From: Pararhizobium sp.
GTDB lineage: Bacteria; Pseudomonadota; Alphaproteobacteria; Rhizobiales; Rhizobiaceae
Direction of reading: 5' to 3'
DNA: 64,000 nt
NCBI GenBank assembly: GCA_030655075.1
Contig: JAURWE010000034.1
Coordinates: 88,992-152,991, forward strand
Shown here: positions 1-8,100 of the stretch, piece after piece
How the letters are laid out: every line of letters starts with the position of its first letter
Position numbering within the stretch: the stretch's first letter is position 1
Notes under the pieces: model-generated
What the model was told of the DNA's origin: nothing
Seen by the model: the letters and a program-made list of their open reading frames with translations, nothing else
Databases searched by the model: none
Position numbers and translations under genes: made by a program

Positions 1-130
1 CATCGAACCGCCGGCAAAGCCGAAAAAGGCTGCCAAGACCGAGGCAAAGGCCGAGGACACGGCAGCGCCGCAGAGCGGTGAAGCCCCGCGCAAGGGCCGG
101 ACCGTTCCGAAGGTTCCGCGCAAGAAGTAA
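1..130 (+). CDS. C-terminal tail of an unidentified protein (5' end outside window)
   Basis: An open frame enters from the left edge and ends at TAA 128-130, giving about 42 residues rich in Lys, Ala, Pro and Glu and ending in a basic tail (KGRTVPKVPRKK). Such tails are typical of low-complexity C-terminal extensions and do not identify the protein. From memory of rhizobial gene order, a Clp ATPase such as ClpA could lie here, but nothing in these residues proves it. A strong hairpin with a T-run follows 16 bases after the stop, so this is the 3' end of a transcription unit. Confidence 0.6.
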   Translation, partial: IEPPAKPKKAAKTEAKAEDTAAPQSGEAPRKGRTVPKVPRKK

Positions 131-146
131 GTCTCGAACACGAACA

Positions 147-175
147 ATGCCGGGCGGCGACGCCCGGCATTTTCT
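147..175 (+). terminator. Rho-independent terminator
   Basis: A 10-bp perfect stem (ATGCCGGGCG with CGCCCGGCAT) and a GCGA loop are followed by TTTCTTT. It closes the gene that enters from the left edge. It lies about 50 bases before the chosen azlC start and overlaps an upstream in-frame TTG (176), which argues against that longer start. Confidence 0.85.
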
Positions 176-226
176 TTGACAGCGGACAGCGTGCAGAGCC
201 GTGCACGCTCACGGAAATTTCCCGAC

Positions 227-973
227 ATGAACGACATCAACAGCGATCGGTCGCGGGCTTCCTGGTTTTTGGCCGGCATGCGCGGTATCGTCAGCCTTCC
301 CGCCATCATCCTCATGCTGTCCTTTGTCGGCTTCTGCGCTTTTACCGCCGAAGTCGGCATTCCCGTCGGTGAGGTCGTCTTCATGACCGGCATCGTCTGG
401 GCACTGCCCGCCAAGGTCATTCTCGTCGGCTCGATGATCAGCGGCGCCAATCTGCTGACGGCCTTCATCGCCGTCACGCTGTCCTCGATCCGCATGATGC
501 CGATGGTGGCCTCGCTCATTCCAGAAATCCGCACGAAAACGACGCCGACCTGGCTCTTGCTGCTGCTGTCGCATCTGGTGGCGATCACCGCCTGGGTCTT
601 TGCCATGGAGCGGGTGCAGGCGATCCCGCGCGAAGGGCGCATCCCGTTCTTCGCCGGATTCGGCATCACGCTGGTGCTGAGCAACATGCTAATCGTCGGC
701 GTGGTCTATTCCTTCGTCTCGGAATTTCCGCCCATCGTCGCCGGCTGTCTGTTCTTTCTCACCCCGGTCTATTTTTTGGCGTCGATCTGGACCTCGGCGC
801 GCCACCCGGTGGTCTATGTCGCGCTGGTCGCGGGCCTGATCGGCGGGCCATTCTTCTACTGGCTGGTGCCTGAGTTCGATATCCTGCTGACCGGTCTCAT
901 CGGCGGCACGCTGGCCTACGGGCTGGAGCGTCAGTTCCGGGGCAAGAAGAAGGCCGTGACCGATGCCCCATGA
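227..973 (+). CDS. azlC: AzlC family branched-chain amino acid exporter large subunit
   Basis: The product is about 248 residues with roughly seven to eight hydrophobic segments. It resembles the LIV-E (AzlC) family, whose members pair with a small AzlD protein to export branched-chain or related amino acids across the inner membrane. The central stretch around 'LLTAFIAVTLSSIRMMPM' lies where the family carries its conserved N-x-R-H-type loop. I chose ATG 227 because the in-frame TTG at 176 lies at the end of the upstream terminator; ATG 278 is also possible. The gene overlaps azlD by 11 bases, so the two are translationally coupled. The substrate cannot be read from the sequence. Confidence 0.8.
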   Translation: MNDINSDRSRASWFLAGMRGIVSLPAIILMLSFVGFCAFTAEVGIPVGEVVFMTGIVWALPAKVILVGSMISGANLLTAFIAVTLSSIRMMPMVASLIPEIRTKTTPTWLLLLLSHLVAITAWVFAMERVQAIPREGRIPFFAGFGITLVLSNMLIVGVVYSFVSEFPPIVAGCLFFLTPVYFLASIWTSARHPVVYVALVAGLIGGPFFYWLVPEFDILLTGLIGGTLAYGLERQFRGKKKAVTDAP

Positions 974-1304
974 CGGTCTCTGGCCCTATGTCTACATCGC
1001 CATCGCCGGCTGGCTCGCGACCGACATCTGGCGCTGGCTCGGCGTTCTCGCCGGCAACCGGCTGCGTGAAGATTCCGAGGTCCTCAACTGGGTGAGGGCG
1101 GTCGCCACCGCCCTGGTCGCCTCGGTCGTCGCCAAGCTCATCCTCTACCCGACCGGAACGCTGGAAAACTCCCCGGTCTGGCTGCGTGTCAGCGCAGTCA
1201 CCATCGGCGCCATCGCCTTCTTCGCCAGCGGCCAACGCCCACCCGTCGGAATCGCGGTGTCGATCGCCAGCCTTGCAGCGGGACTCTGGTGGCTGGGGTT
1301 TTGA
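963..1304 (+). CDS. azlD: AzlD family branched-chain amino acid exporter small subunit
   Basis: This is a 113-residue, very hydrophobic protein with about four membrane segments, the usual size and form of AzlD, the obligate partner of AzlC. Its start lies inside azlC (11-base overlap), as is usual for this pair. The protein ends WWLGF. Its stop codon is half of a TGATCA palindrome (1302-1307) whose other half is the stop of the convergent gene, so the two genes abut with no spacer. Confidence 0.8.
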   Translation: MPHDGLWPYVYIAIAGWLATDIWRWLGVLAGNRLREDSEVLNWVRAVATALVASVVAKLILYPTGTLENSPVWLRVSAVTIGAIAFFASGQRPPVGIAVSIASLAAGLWWLGF

Positions 1305-1763
1305 TCAGAGGGCCGGCAAACCCACGGAACTGCGCAAATCGAACCCTTCTGCGCCTGGATAGCGCACATTGGCGATCTTCCAGGTGCCGGCGTCCTTGAC
1401 GAAATCGACTTCGAGCTCCCTGACCTTGCCGAAATTGGTCGCCTTGACCTTCACCAGCGCCGTGCGGTCGTTTTCGGCCGCAAGCACGACCTCGGCCGAC
1501 ACCTTGTCGTAGTCCTGGCCATCGATGAAGAAATCGAAGCCCGGATGTTTTTCGAAATCGTCGAGCAGGGTTGCCAGCTCAGCCGTGTAGTCCGCCTTGG
1601 CCGGCGTGCCGTTGTCCTTGTAGGAGGCGTAGATCTTTTCCATGATCGCCTGCGGATTGTCGGCGGCCAGGGAAAGATCCGGCAGGCCGATGGCGATTAC
1701 GGCAGCAAGGCATGCCATGCCGGTCAGAACCGAACGGCGGGTGAAGAGAGATGTCGTGCTCAT
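1305..1763 (-). CDS. Secreted DUF3828-like protein
   Basis: The 152-residue product begins with a signal sequence containing a twin arginine followed by a hydrophobic core (RRSVLTGMACLAA) and ending near LSLAA, so it is probably exported, possibly by Tat. The mature part (about 115 residues) looks like an NTF2-like or DUF3828 fold: a helical N-terminus (QAIMEKIYASYKD) followed by strands ending in 'DAGTWKIANVRYPG'. No catalytic residues are evident and the function is unknown. The start codon overlaps the stop of the upstream HIT gene by 4 bases (1760-1763), so it is the second gene of a small leftward operon. Confidence 0.65.
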   Translation of the reverse strand: MSTTSLFTRRSVLTGMACLAAVIAIGLPDLSLAADNPQAIMEKIYASYKDNGTPAKADYTAELATLLDDFEKHPGFDFFIDGQDYDKVSAEVVLAAENDRTALVKVKATNFGKVRELEVDFVKDAGTWKIANVRYPGAEGFDLRSSVGLPAL

Positions 1764-2191
1764 TGTGTCAGGGCCTCCCGAATTTTTGTTGCATTGGCCG
1801 CCAGAACGCCGCCGTCCTCCATTTTCCCTGAATGCGGCTTCAGAGCGCCACCGTCATGCCGGGGGATGATGTGGAAATGCAGGTGGAACACCGTCTGGCC
1901 CGCAGCCGGCTCGTTGAGCTGCATGATGCTGATGCCGTCGGCGTCGAACGCATCCTCGACTGCAACGGCGATCTTCCGGACAACCGGCAGAATGGCCGAC
2001 AGTGTCGCGGTTGACGCATCGAGCATGTTGCGCGACGGCGCCTTGGGGATGACAAGCACGTGGCCGTCAGCCTGCGGCATCACATCCATGAAGGCCAATG
2101 TATGCTCGTCTTCATACACCGTGTGCGCCGGAATTTCGCCGCGCAGGATTTTTGCGAAGATATTGTTGTTGTCGTAGGTCGTCCCGGCCAT
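1760..2191 (-). CDS. HIT family (histidine triad) hydrolase
   Basis: The product is about 143 residues if read from ATG 2191 (MAGTTYDNNNIFAKI), the normal start for bacterial Hint-like proteins; an in-frame upstream ATG at 2236 would add 15 residues with no family resemblance. The histidine triad is clear (FHLHFHIIP), as is the N-terminal 'IFAKILRGEIPAHTVYED'. HIT proteins hydrolyse nucleoside phosphoramidates or dinucleotides; this branch (Hint/YcfF type) is typically a purine nucleoside phosphoramidase. It is followed by the DUF3828-like gene with a 4-base overlap. Confidence 0.9.
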   Translation of the reverse strand: MAGTTYDNNNIFAKILRGEIPAHTVYEDEHTLAFMDVMPQADGHVLVIPKAPSRNMLDASTATLSAILPVVRKIAVAVEDAFDADGISIMQLNEPAAGQTVFHLHFHIIPRHDGGALKPHSGKMEDGGVLAANATKIREALTQ

Positions 2192-2242
2192 GCAATGCCT
2201 CTCCCGAATGCCGTTTGCAACGTCGATGGCATTCATAAGCCA

Positions 2243-3442
2243 TCAGTCGTCGCTGTCTACACCCTGCCGCTCACCCTTGCGAAATGGACCGTGCTCGGTG
2301 AGAATCTCGCCCATCTGCTCGACATCCTCGCGTTCGCGCTCGAGAAAGCCGGCCACAGCGCGCGCCAGACCCGGATGGGTGATGTAATGGGCCGAGTGTG
2401 TCGTGACCGGCAGGTAGCCGCGCGCCAGCTTGTGTTCTCCCTGGGCCCCCGCCTCGACCCGCTTCAGGCCCTTGGCAATGGCGAAATCGATCGCCTGATG
2501 GTAGCAGACCTCGAAGTGCAGGAAGGGATGATCCTCGATCGCGCCCCAGTGGCGGCCGTAGAGCGCATCGCCGCCGATAAAATTGATGGCGCCGGCAATG
2601 TAGCGGCCCTCGCGTTTCGCCATGACCAGCAGGATATCATCCGGCATGCGCTCGCCGATCAGCTTGTAGAACTTGCGCGTCAGATAGGGCCGGCCCCATT
2701 TCCGGCTGCCAGTGTCCATGTAGAAGGCGAAGAACTGATCCCAGATATCGGGCGTCAGGTCGTTGCCCGTCAGCCAGTCGATGGATATGCCGTTTTCCAG
2801 AGCTGCCCGGCGTTCCTTCTTCAGCGCCTTGCGCTTGCGCGATGCCAGGGTTTCCAGAAAATCGTCGTGGCTGCCATAGGCCTCATTGGTGAAATGGAAC
2901 TGCTGGTCAGTCCGGTGCAGGAATCCCGCGCTTTCGAAGTCCTCGATCTCGTCCAGCGGCACGAAGGTCGCGTGCGCCGACGAGATCGTGTTGCGGTTGG
3001 CAAGCTCTTTCAGCCCGGCGGCCAGCGCCAGACGGATCGGCTCCGGGTCAAGACCTTCGGTGCTTAAGAGCCGCGGACCGGTCGCCGGTGTGAAGGGGAT
3101 GCTGCACTGGAGCTTTGGATAATAGCGGCCACCGGCCCGCTCGAACGCATCGGCCCAGGAATGGTCGAAGACATATTCACCCTGGCTGTGGTTCTTGAGG
3201 TAACAGGGCAGGGCGCCGATCAGCGCGCCGGCCTCGTCCTCCATCAGGAGATGTTGGCCGAGCCAGCCCGTATTGGCCGTCGCGGAACCGGATTCTTCGA
3301 GGCTCGACAGATAGGCATGCGACACGAACGGGTTGTAGCCGCTCTCCGTGTGATGCGGCGATGCACCGGCCAGCCTGTTCCAGCTTTTCGGAGCAATGTT
3401 GGCGAAAGAGGTTTCAATGCGGATCGTGATCTCGTCTGCCAT
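2243..3442 (-). CDS. DUF482 / FemAB-like acyltransferase-fold protein
   Basis: This 399-residue protein matches the DUF482 ('peptidoglycan biosynthesis/recognition') family, which has the GNAT-like double fold of the FemAB group. Recognisable parts are 'NPFVSHAYLSSLEESGS' near residue 40, a basic helix rich in RKRKALKKERR around residue 205, and 'EVCYHQAIDFAIAKGLKRVEAGAQGEHKLARGYLP' split by a conserved GAQGEHK near residue 345. Family members are thought to transfer aminoacyl or other acyl groups, but the substrate is unproven. It lies upstream of the HIT gene and downstream of the phosphodiesterase on the same strand, with short gaps. Confidence 0.75.
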   Translation of the reverse strand: MADEITIRIETSFANIAPKSWNRLAGASPHHTESGYNPFVSHAYLSSLEESGSATANTGWLGQHLLMEDEAGALIGALPCYLKNHSQGEYVFDHSWADAFERAGGRYYPKLQCSIPFTPATGPRLLSTEGLDPEPIRLALAAGLKELANRNTISSAHATFVPLDEIEDFESAGFLHRTDQQFHFTNEAYGSHDDFLETLASRKRKALKKERRAALENGISIDWLTGNDLTPDIWDQFFAFYMDTGSRKWGRPYLTRKFYKLIGERMPDDILLVMAKREGRYIAGAINFIGGDALYGRHWGAIEDHPFLHFEVCYHQAIDFAIAKGLKRVEAGAQGEHKLARGYLPVTTHSAHYITHPGLARAVAGFLEREREDVEQMGEILTEHGPFRKGERQGVDSDD

Positions 3443-3472
3443 GTGCTGCGCGGTCGATCCTTGCTGTGTGGC

Positions 3473-4210
3473 CTAGGCTGTGAGCGCCGCCTGGCCCGTC
3501 TGTCTCGGGTCGAAACCCTCGAATGTCATCTGGTCGGCGTGTTCGAATGTATGAGTGACTGCCGCCTGGTCCCGGACCGTCCAGGTAATGATCGGCAGGC
3601 CGAGCGCGCGCTCTTTGGTGACGAACGAATTTGGCAGATGCCCGTAATAATAGGAAATAAAATCCAGTCCCATCCGCATCGCGTCTTCGTGAACGGCAAA
3701 ATTTTCCGGCCGCGCACCTTCCGCCGTCAGGCCCAGCGGCTGCGTCGCATCCAGCGATTTCAGGTCTTTCAGCAGCCAGTGATCGAAGCTCATCAAAGCC
3801 ACATGGCCTTTGTAGCCATCGAGCGTCTCCAGCACCGATTCGGCAAAGCCCTCGTCGTCACCCTTGCGGCCTTTTAGTTCGAGGATGAGCGGCACCCGGC
3901 CTTTGACCAGCCGCAACAGCTGCGACAGGGTAGGCACCTTGTCGGCCGTCTTGCCGATCGAAAACAGCGCCAGTTCGCCTGCGGTCTTCTGGCGGATATC
4001 GCCGGGAACACCACAAAGGCGCTGCATGTCGTCATCGTGAAAGACCACCGGCACGCTGTCGGCCGTGTATTGAAGATCGCATTCGATGGCGAAACCCGCC
4101 TCGACGGCGAGCCTGAACGCCGACAGCGTGTTTTCCCAGACCTCGTGGTTCTGATCGTGAAAGCCACGATGCGCGACGGGCTGCGCCGTCAGCCAGCCGA
4201 GGTCTTTCAT
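3473..4210 (-). CDS. Glycerophosphodiester phosphodiesterase family protein
   Basis: The 245-residue protein carries the GDPD signature: 'VAHRG' (residues 12-16), 'ENTLSAF', the metal-binding 'ECDLQ', and 'VVFHDDDMQRLCG' with the catalytic histidine. GDPD enzymes hydrolyse glycerophosphodiesters to sn-glycerol-3-phosphate and an alcohol. There is no signal peptide, so the enzyme is probably cytoplasmic (UgpQ-like). Its start overlaps the stop of the ridA-like gene (ATGA, 4207-4210), so the two are co-translated. The exact substrate is not predictable. Confidence 0.85.
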   Translation of the reverse strand: MKDLGWLTAQPVAHRGFHDQNHEVWENTLSAFRLAVEAGFAIECDLQYTADSVPVVFHDDDMQRLCGVPGDIRQKTAGELALFSIGKTADKVPTLSQLLRLVKGRVPLILELKGRKGDDEGFAESVLETLDGYKGHVALMSFDHWLLKDLKSLDATQPLGLTAEGARPENFAVHEDAMRMGLDFISYYYGHLPNSFVTKERALGLPIITWTVRDQAAVTHTFEHADQMTFEGFDPRQTGQAALTA

Positions 4211-4677
4211 ACGGCGATTTCCAGGATCGCATCGATCTCCACGGCAGCGTTCAGCGGCAGGGCGGCCATGCCGACGGCGGCGCGCGCGTGCACGCCGGCA
4301 TCGCCGAGGATCTTGACGAGAAGATTGGAGGCGCCGTTGATGACGAGGTGCTGCTCGACAAAGGTCGGAACCGAGGCGACGAAGCCGTTGATCTTGACGA
4401 TCCGGCGGATACGGCCGAGATCGCCGCCCAGTGCCGCCTTGGCCTGGGCCAGAATGTTGATGGCGCAGAGCTCCGCCGCCCTCTGTCCTGTCGCCACATC
4501 GACGTTGTCGCCGAGATGACCGGTGACGGCCAATTTGCCGTTCTCCATCGGCAACTGCCCAGAGATGTGAAGCATGGAGCCGCTGATGACGAAGGAGACG
4601 TAGTTGGCAGCCGGTGTCGCTGCCTGTGGCAGTTCGATGCCAAGCTCTTTGATTCGCATTTCGATGTCAGCGGACAT
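4207..4677 (-). CDS. RidA/YjgF/YER057c family protein
   Basis: The 156-residue product fits the RidA family, with 'ISGQLPMENGKLAVTGHLGD' in the N-terminal half and 'ARAAVGMAALPLNAAVEID' near the C-terminus, where RidA has its substrate-contacting Arg. RidA deaminates reactive enamines and imines formed by PLP enzymes; longer subfamily members like this one have less certain roles. It is the first gene of the leftward run with the phosphodiesterase, HIT and DUF482 genes. The start ATG 4677 faces the divergent eipB gene across about 220 bases. Confidence 0.8.
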   Translation of the reverse strand: MSADIEMRIKELGIELPQAATPAANYVSFVISGSMLHISGQLPMENGKLAVTGHLGDNVDVATGQRAAELCAINILAQAKAALGGDLGRIRRIVKINGFVASVPTFVEQHLVINGASNLLVKILGDAGVHARAAVGMAALPLNAAVEIDAILEIAV

Positions 4678-4901
4678 GGATGTCTCCGGATGTGGTCTGG
4701 CGGCGGTTTCCGTCTCGACTCGGGCAATTTGAACGAAACATAGCCCCGTAACTTAATATTGCCAGAGTGAAGTTGTTGCCTCGGCGGTGATCGGCCGGGC
4801 TCTGATTGTCTTTTTCATCAGAATCCGTCATTCAAGATCTCGCTCGCTTTCGCAGGTGCCGTATTTATAGCATCTTGAGCACGCTCAACAGGAGGAAACG
4901 G

Positions 4902-5732
4902 ATGTTTCGTGAAACCCTTGCCACTGTCGGTGCGACAGCGGCATGTTTCGTTTGCATGACGGCGGGGAGCGCCCTGCCAGCGGCAGCGAGCGTCCTGACG
5001 CCCCATCGTGCGGTTTATGACCTGCAACTGAAAAGTGCCACCGAACGCTCCGGCATTTCCGGCATGTACGGCCGCATGGTCTATGAATTCAACGGCTCGC
5101 CTTGCGAGGGATATACCGTCAGCTTCCGGTTCGTGACGCAGGTCGACAGCGGCGAGGGTGGCGTTCGTCTCACCGACCAGCAGACGACCAGCTATGAGGA
5201 CCTGAAAGGCGGCAATTTCCGCTTCCTCACCCGGTCGTTTACCGACGACAAGCTGGACAAGGAAGTGCGCGGCACCGCTCACGACATCTCCAGGGGCGTC
5301 AGCGTCGAACTGACCGAGCCTGATGCCAAGAAGGTTGATCTGGCCGAAAGCCGCTTTCCGACCGAACACATGTTGGAAGTGATCGACAATGCCAAGAAGG
5401 GCAACCGCTTCTTCGAGGCGCGCATCTTTGACGGGTCGGACGCTGGCGACAAGACGCTGCTGACGACGACGGTTGTCGGCAAGCAGGAAATGCCGAAGCC
5501 CGACGATATCGACGCCAAAGAGGCGGGCACCTTTGCCGCAACGGCCTTCTGGCCGGTGACGATTTCCTATTTCAACGACGTCACCAACGGCGACGAGCTA
5601 CCGATCTACAGCATGTCGTTCAAGCTTTATGACAACGGCATCACCCGCGACCTGACGATGGACTACGGCGATTTCGTGCTGAGCGGCAAGCTCGCCGATC
5701 TTGAGGTCTTCAAGGCGGCAGAATGCAAATAG
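4902..5732 (+). CDS. eipB: EipB family periplasmic cell-envelope integrity protein (DUF1849)
   Basis: I start the protein at ATG 4902, which follows a textbook AGGAGG ribosome site (about 4890-4895) and opens a signal peptide ending near ALPAAA. The 276-residue product matches DUF1849/EipB, a periplasmic spiral beta-barrel protein studied in Brucella, where it supports envelope integrity and bears a conserved disulfide between a mid-protein and a C-terminal cysteine. Both are present here: 'GSPCEGY' near residue 68 and the terminal 'AAECK'. The gene is followed by a nested hairpin at 5746-5780 (AGCCCG with CGGGCT around GCTGG-CCAGC), a possible weak terminator before rpsB. Confidence 0.85.
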   Translation: MFRETLATVGATAACFVCMTAGSALPAAASVLTPHRAVYDLQLKSATERSGISGMYGRMVYEFNGSPCEGYTVSFRFVTQVDSGEGGVRLTDQQTTSYEDLKGGNFRFLTRSFTDDKLDKEVRGTAHDISRGVSVELTEPDAKKVDLAESRFPTEHMLEVIDNAKKGNRFFEARIFDGSDAGDKTLLTTTVVGKQEMPKPDDIDAKEAGTFAATAFWPVTISYFNDVTNGDELPIYSMSFKLYDNGITRDLTMDYGDFVLSGKLADLEVFKAAECK

Positions 5733-5785
5733 CAGGCGCGGCAAGAGCCCGGGCTGGTTTTTTCCAGCAATTGCGGGCTTTGTGC

Positions 5786-5814
5786 TTGCTTTAACGGCCG
5801 ACTGACTGTATGGC
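5786..5814 (+). promoter_or_regulatory. Probable promoter for rpsB
   Basis: TTGCTT (5786-5791), a 17-base spacer and TATGGC (5809-5814) form a fair sigma-70-type promoter, about 125 bases before the rpsB start. The long leader this would give is of the kind in which S2 autoregulation occurs in other bacteria; I did not identify a specific RNA motif. Confidence 0.4.
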
Positions 5815-5939
5815 CACCCCATTCCACACGCAAGGTTTTGGGACTTTCCGGGAGAAATCCGGATGGTTCCGCCCGGTGGCAGGATCGAAGATCTTGCTGT
5901 TTGCCTTGCGGAGGTTCAACCGGAAAAGGAGAAAAAGGC

Positions 5940-6710
5940 ATGGCTTTGCCTGATTTCAGCATGCGTCAGCTCTTGGAAGCTGGCGTTCACTTTGGTCACC
6001 AGACTCACCGCTGGAACCCGAAAATGAAACCATACATTTTCGGTGACCGTAACAACGTTCACATCATCGACCTCGCACAGACCGTTCCGATGCTGTCGCG
6101 CGCCCTGCAGATCGTCAGCGATACCGTTGCCAATGGCGGCCGCGTCCTGTTCGTCGGCACCAAGCGCCAGGCATCCGAGATCATTGCCGATGCTGCCAAG
6201 CGTTCGGCCCAGTATTACGTCAACGCTCGCTGGCTCGGCGGCATGATGACCAACTGGAAGACGATTTCGAACTCGATCCAGCGTCTGCGCAAGCTCGACG
6301 AAATCCTGTCTTCGGAAGCCTCCGGCTTCACCAAGAAGGAACGCCTGAACCTCGAGCGCGAGCGTGAAAAGCTCAACCGCGCTCTCGGCGGTATCCGCGA
6401 CATGGGCGGCACACCGGACCTGATGTTCATCATCGACACCAACAAGGAATCGATTGCCATCGACGAAGCAAAGCGTCTGGGCATCCCGGTCGTTGCTGTC
6501 ATCGATTCGAACTGCGATCCTGACAACATCGACTACGCGATCCCGGGCAACGACGACGCTTCGCGCGCCATCTCGCTCTATTGCGACCTGATTGCCCGCG
6601 CTGCCATCGACGGCATCGCCCGTCAGCAGGGTGCCTCCGGCCGTGACCTCGGCGCCTCTGCCGAAGCGCCGGTCGAGCCGGCTCTGGAAGAAACCGCAGC
6701 CGAAGCCTGA
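5940..6710 (+). CDS. rpsB: 30S ribosomal protein S2
   Basis: ATG 5940 follows AAAAGGAGAAAA and opens 'MALPDFSMRQLLEAGVHFG', the usual S2 N-terminus. The 256-residue product shows the S2 signatures 'HQTHRWNPKMKPYIFG' and 'PDLMFIIDTNKESIAIDEA'. S2 binds the head of the 30S subunit and helps recruit S1. A short Ala/Glu-rich tail extends past the usual core, as is common in alphaproteobacteria. It precedes tsf, the classic rpsB-tsf pair, but a strong hairpin with T-run lies between them. Confidence 0.98.
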   Translation: MALPDFSMRQLLEAGVHFGHQTHRWNPKMKPYIFGDRNNVHIIDLAQTVPMLSRALQIVSDTVANGGRVLFVGTKRQASEIIADAAKRSAQYYVNARWLGGMMTNWKTISNSIQRLRKLDEILSSEASGFTKKERLNLEREREKLNRALGGIRDMGGTPDLMFIIDTNKESIAIDEAKRLGIPVVAVIDSNCDPDNIDYAIPGNDDASRAISLYCDLIARAAIDGIARQQGASGRDLGASAEAPVEPALEETAAEA

Positions 6711-6764
6711 TCAGGCCGAACGGGATTTCCCGTTCTGTCGAAATCGGGCCTGTAAGACATCGGG

Positions 6765-6810
6765 ACAAGGCCGTTTACGACTGAAAACGTTGAACGGCCT
6801 TGTTCTTTTC
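6765..6810 (+). terminator. Terminator or attenuator between rpsB and tsf
   Basis: An 11-bp perfect stem (ACAAGGCCGTT with AACGGCCTTGT) is followed by TCTTTT. A smaller hairpin (GAACGGG with CCCGTTC, 6718-6735) precedes it right after the rpsB stop. Together they should stop or reduce read-through into tsf. Confidence 0.75.
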
Positions 6811-6976
6811 CGGATGACCCGCCGGCGCCTCACGGGCGCATGCATTGCAAACGGCCTCCCGGAGCGATGAGCTATCATCACACTGTTACATTCAGGGACC
6901 GTTCCCTGCCGAAAATCTGATCCGGCCTCTTTCCATTCTGGGAAAGCGCGTCCGGCAAACCGACAAGAGGACGACG

Positions 6977-7900
6977 ATGAACATTACAGCAGCAATGGTG
7001 AAGGACCTGCGCGAAAAGACCGGCGCAGGCATGATGGATTGCAAGAAGGCGCTGGGCGAAACCAATGGCGACATGGAAGCCGCCATCGACTGGCTGCGCG
7101 CCAAGGGCATCGCCAAGGCCGACAAGAAGTCCGGCCGCACCGCCGCTGAAGGCCTGATCGGCATAGCCAGCGCCGGCACCAAGGCCGTCGTCATCGAAAT
7201 CAATTCGGAAACCGACTTCGTTGCCCGCAACGACGCCTTCCAGGAACTCGTGCGCGGTGTTGCTGCCGTGGCGCTGACGACCGACGGTTCGGTCGATGCG
7301 ATCGCAGCTGCCCAGTATCCGGCCAGCGGCAAGCCCGTCTCCGAGACGATCACCGATGCGATCGCAACGATCGGCGAGAACATGGCGCTGCGCCGTTCGG
7401 TTCTCCTGTCGGTCAAAGACGGTGTCGTCGCCACCTACATCCACAATGCCGTGTCCGACAACCTCGGCAAGCTCGGCGTTCTGGTCGCCCTGACGTCGAC
7501 CGGCAACAAGGACGCGCTGACTGCCATCGGCCGTCAGGTCGCCATGCATATTGCTGCGACCAACCCGCTGGCCATCCGCTCGAGCGAAGTCGATCCTGCT
7601 GCCGCCGAGCGCGAACGCAACATCTTCATCGAACAGGCCCGCGAATCCGGCAAGCCGGAAGCGATCATCGAAAAGATGGTCGACGGCCGCATGCGCAAGT
7701 TCTTCGAGGAAGTTGCCCTCCTGTCGCAGGCTTTCGTCATCAACCCCGACCTGACGGTCGAGGCTGCTGTCAAGGAAGCCGAGAAGGCTGTGGGCGCGCC
7801 GATCGAGATCACCGGCATGGCCCGTCTGCTGCTCGGTGAAGGCATCGAAAAGGAAGCCACCGACTTCGCAGCCGAAGTGGCGGCCGTCGCCAAGGGCTGA
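6977..7900 (+). CDS. tsf: Elongation factor Ts
   Basis: The product has 307 residues and starts at ATG 6977 after an AAGAGGA site. The N-terminal UBA-like module (VKDLREKTGAGMMDCKKAL) and the 'SETDFVARNDAF' motif that contacts EF-Tu are intact. EF-Ts exchanges GDP for GTP on EF-Tu. The 266-base gap after rpsB contains the hairpin at 6765-6810 and a further dyad (CAGGGA-CCGT-TCCCTG, 6893-6908), so tsf may have its own promoter. A terminator-like hairpin follows the gene. Confidence 0.98.
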   Translation: MNITAAMVKDLREKTGAGMMDCKKALGETNGDMEAAIDWLRAKGIAKADKKSGRTAAEGLIGIASAGTKAVVIEINSETDFVARNDAFQELVRGVAAVALTTDGSVDAIAAAQYPASGKPVSETITDAIATIGENMALRRSVLLSVKDGVVATYIHNAVSDNLGKLGVLVALTSTGNKDALTAIGRQVAMHIAATNPLAIRSSEVDPAAAERERNIFIEQARESGKPEAIIEKMVDGRMRKFFEEVALLSQAFVINPDLTVEAAVKEAEKAVGAPIEITGMARLLLGEGIEKEATDFAAEVAAVAKG

Positions 7901-7933
7901 TAATACCGCTAACCCTTTTTGGGGAAACGATGA

Positions 7934-7965
7934 GGGCACCGCGTGACAATGCGGTGCCCTTCGTG
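7934..7965 (+). terminator. Hairpin after tsf, likely terminator
   Basis: A 9-bp stem (GGGCACCGC with GCGGTGCCC) and an 8-base loop are followed by TTCGTGT, a weak T-tract. It probably separates tsf from pyrH. Confidence 0.6.
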
Positions 7966-8100
7966 TATCCGGCTGTCGTCGGACGGAAGGCCTGTTCATC
8001 GAACCGGCCGGGGCCATTTGTTGCGTCCGGACCATATTGCCAGTAATAAGCCGCCGTCGTTCAGCCTTCGAACGCATGCGGACCTGCCTCAGGAGTGACG

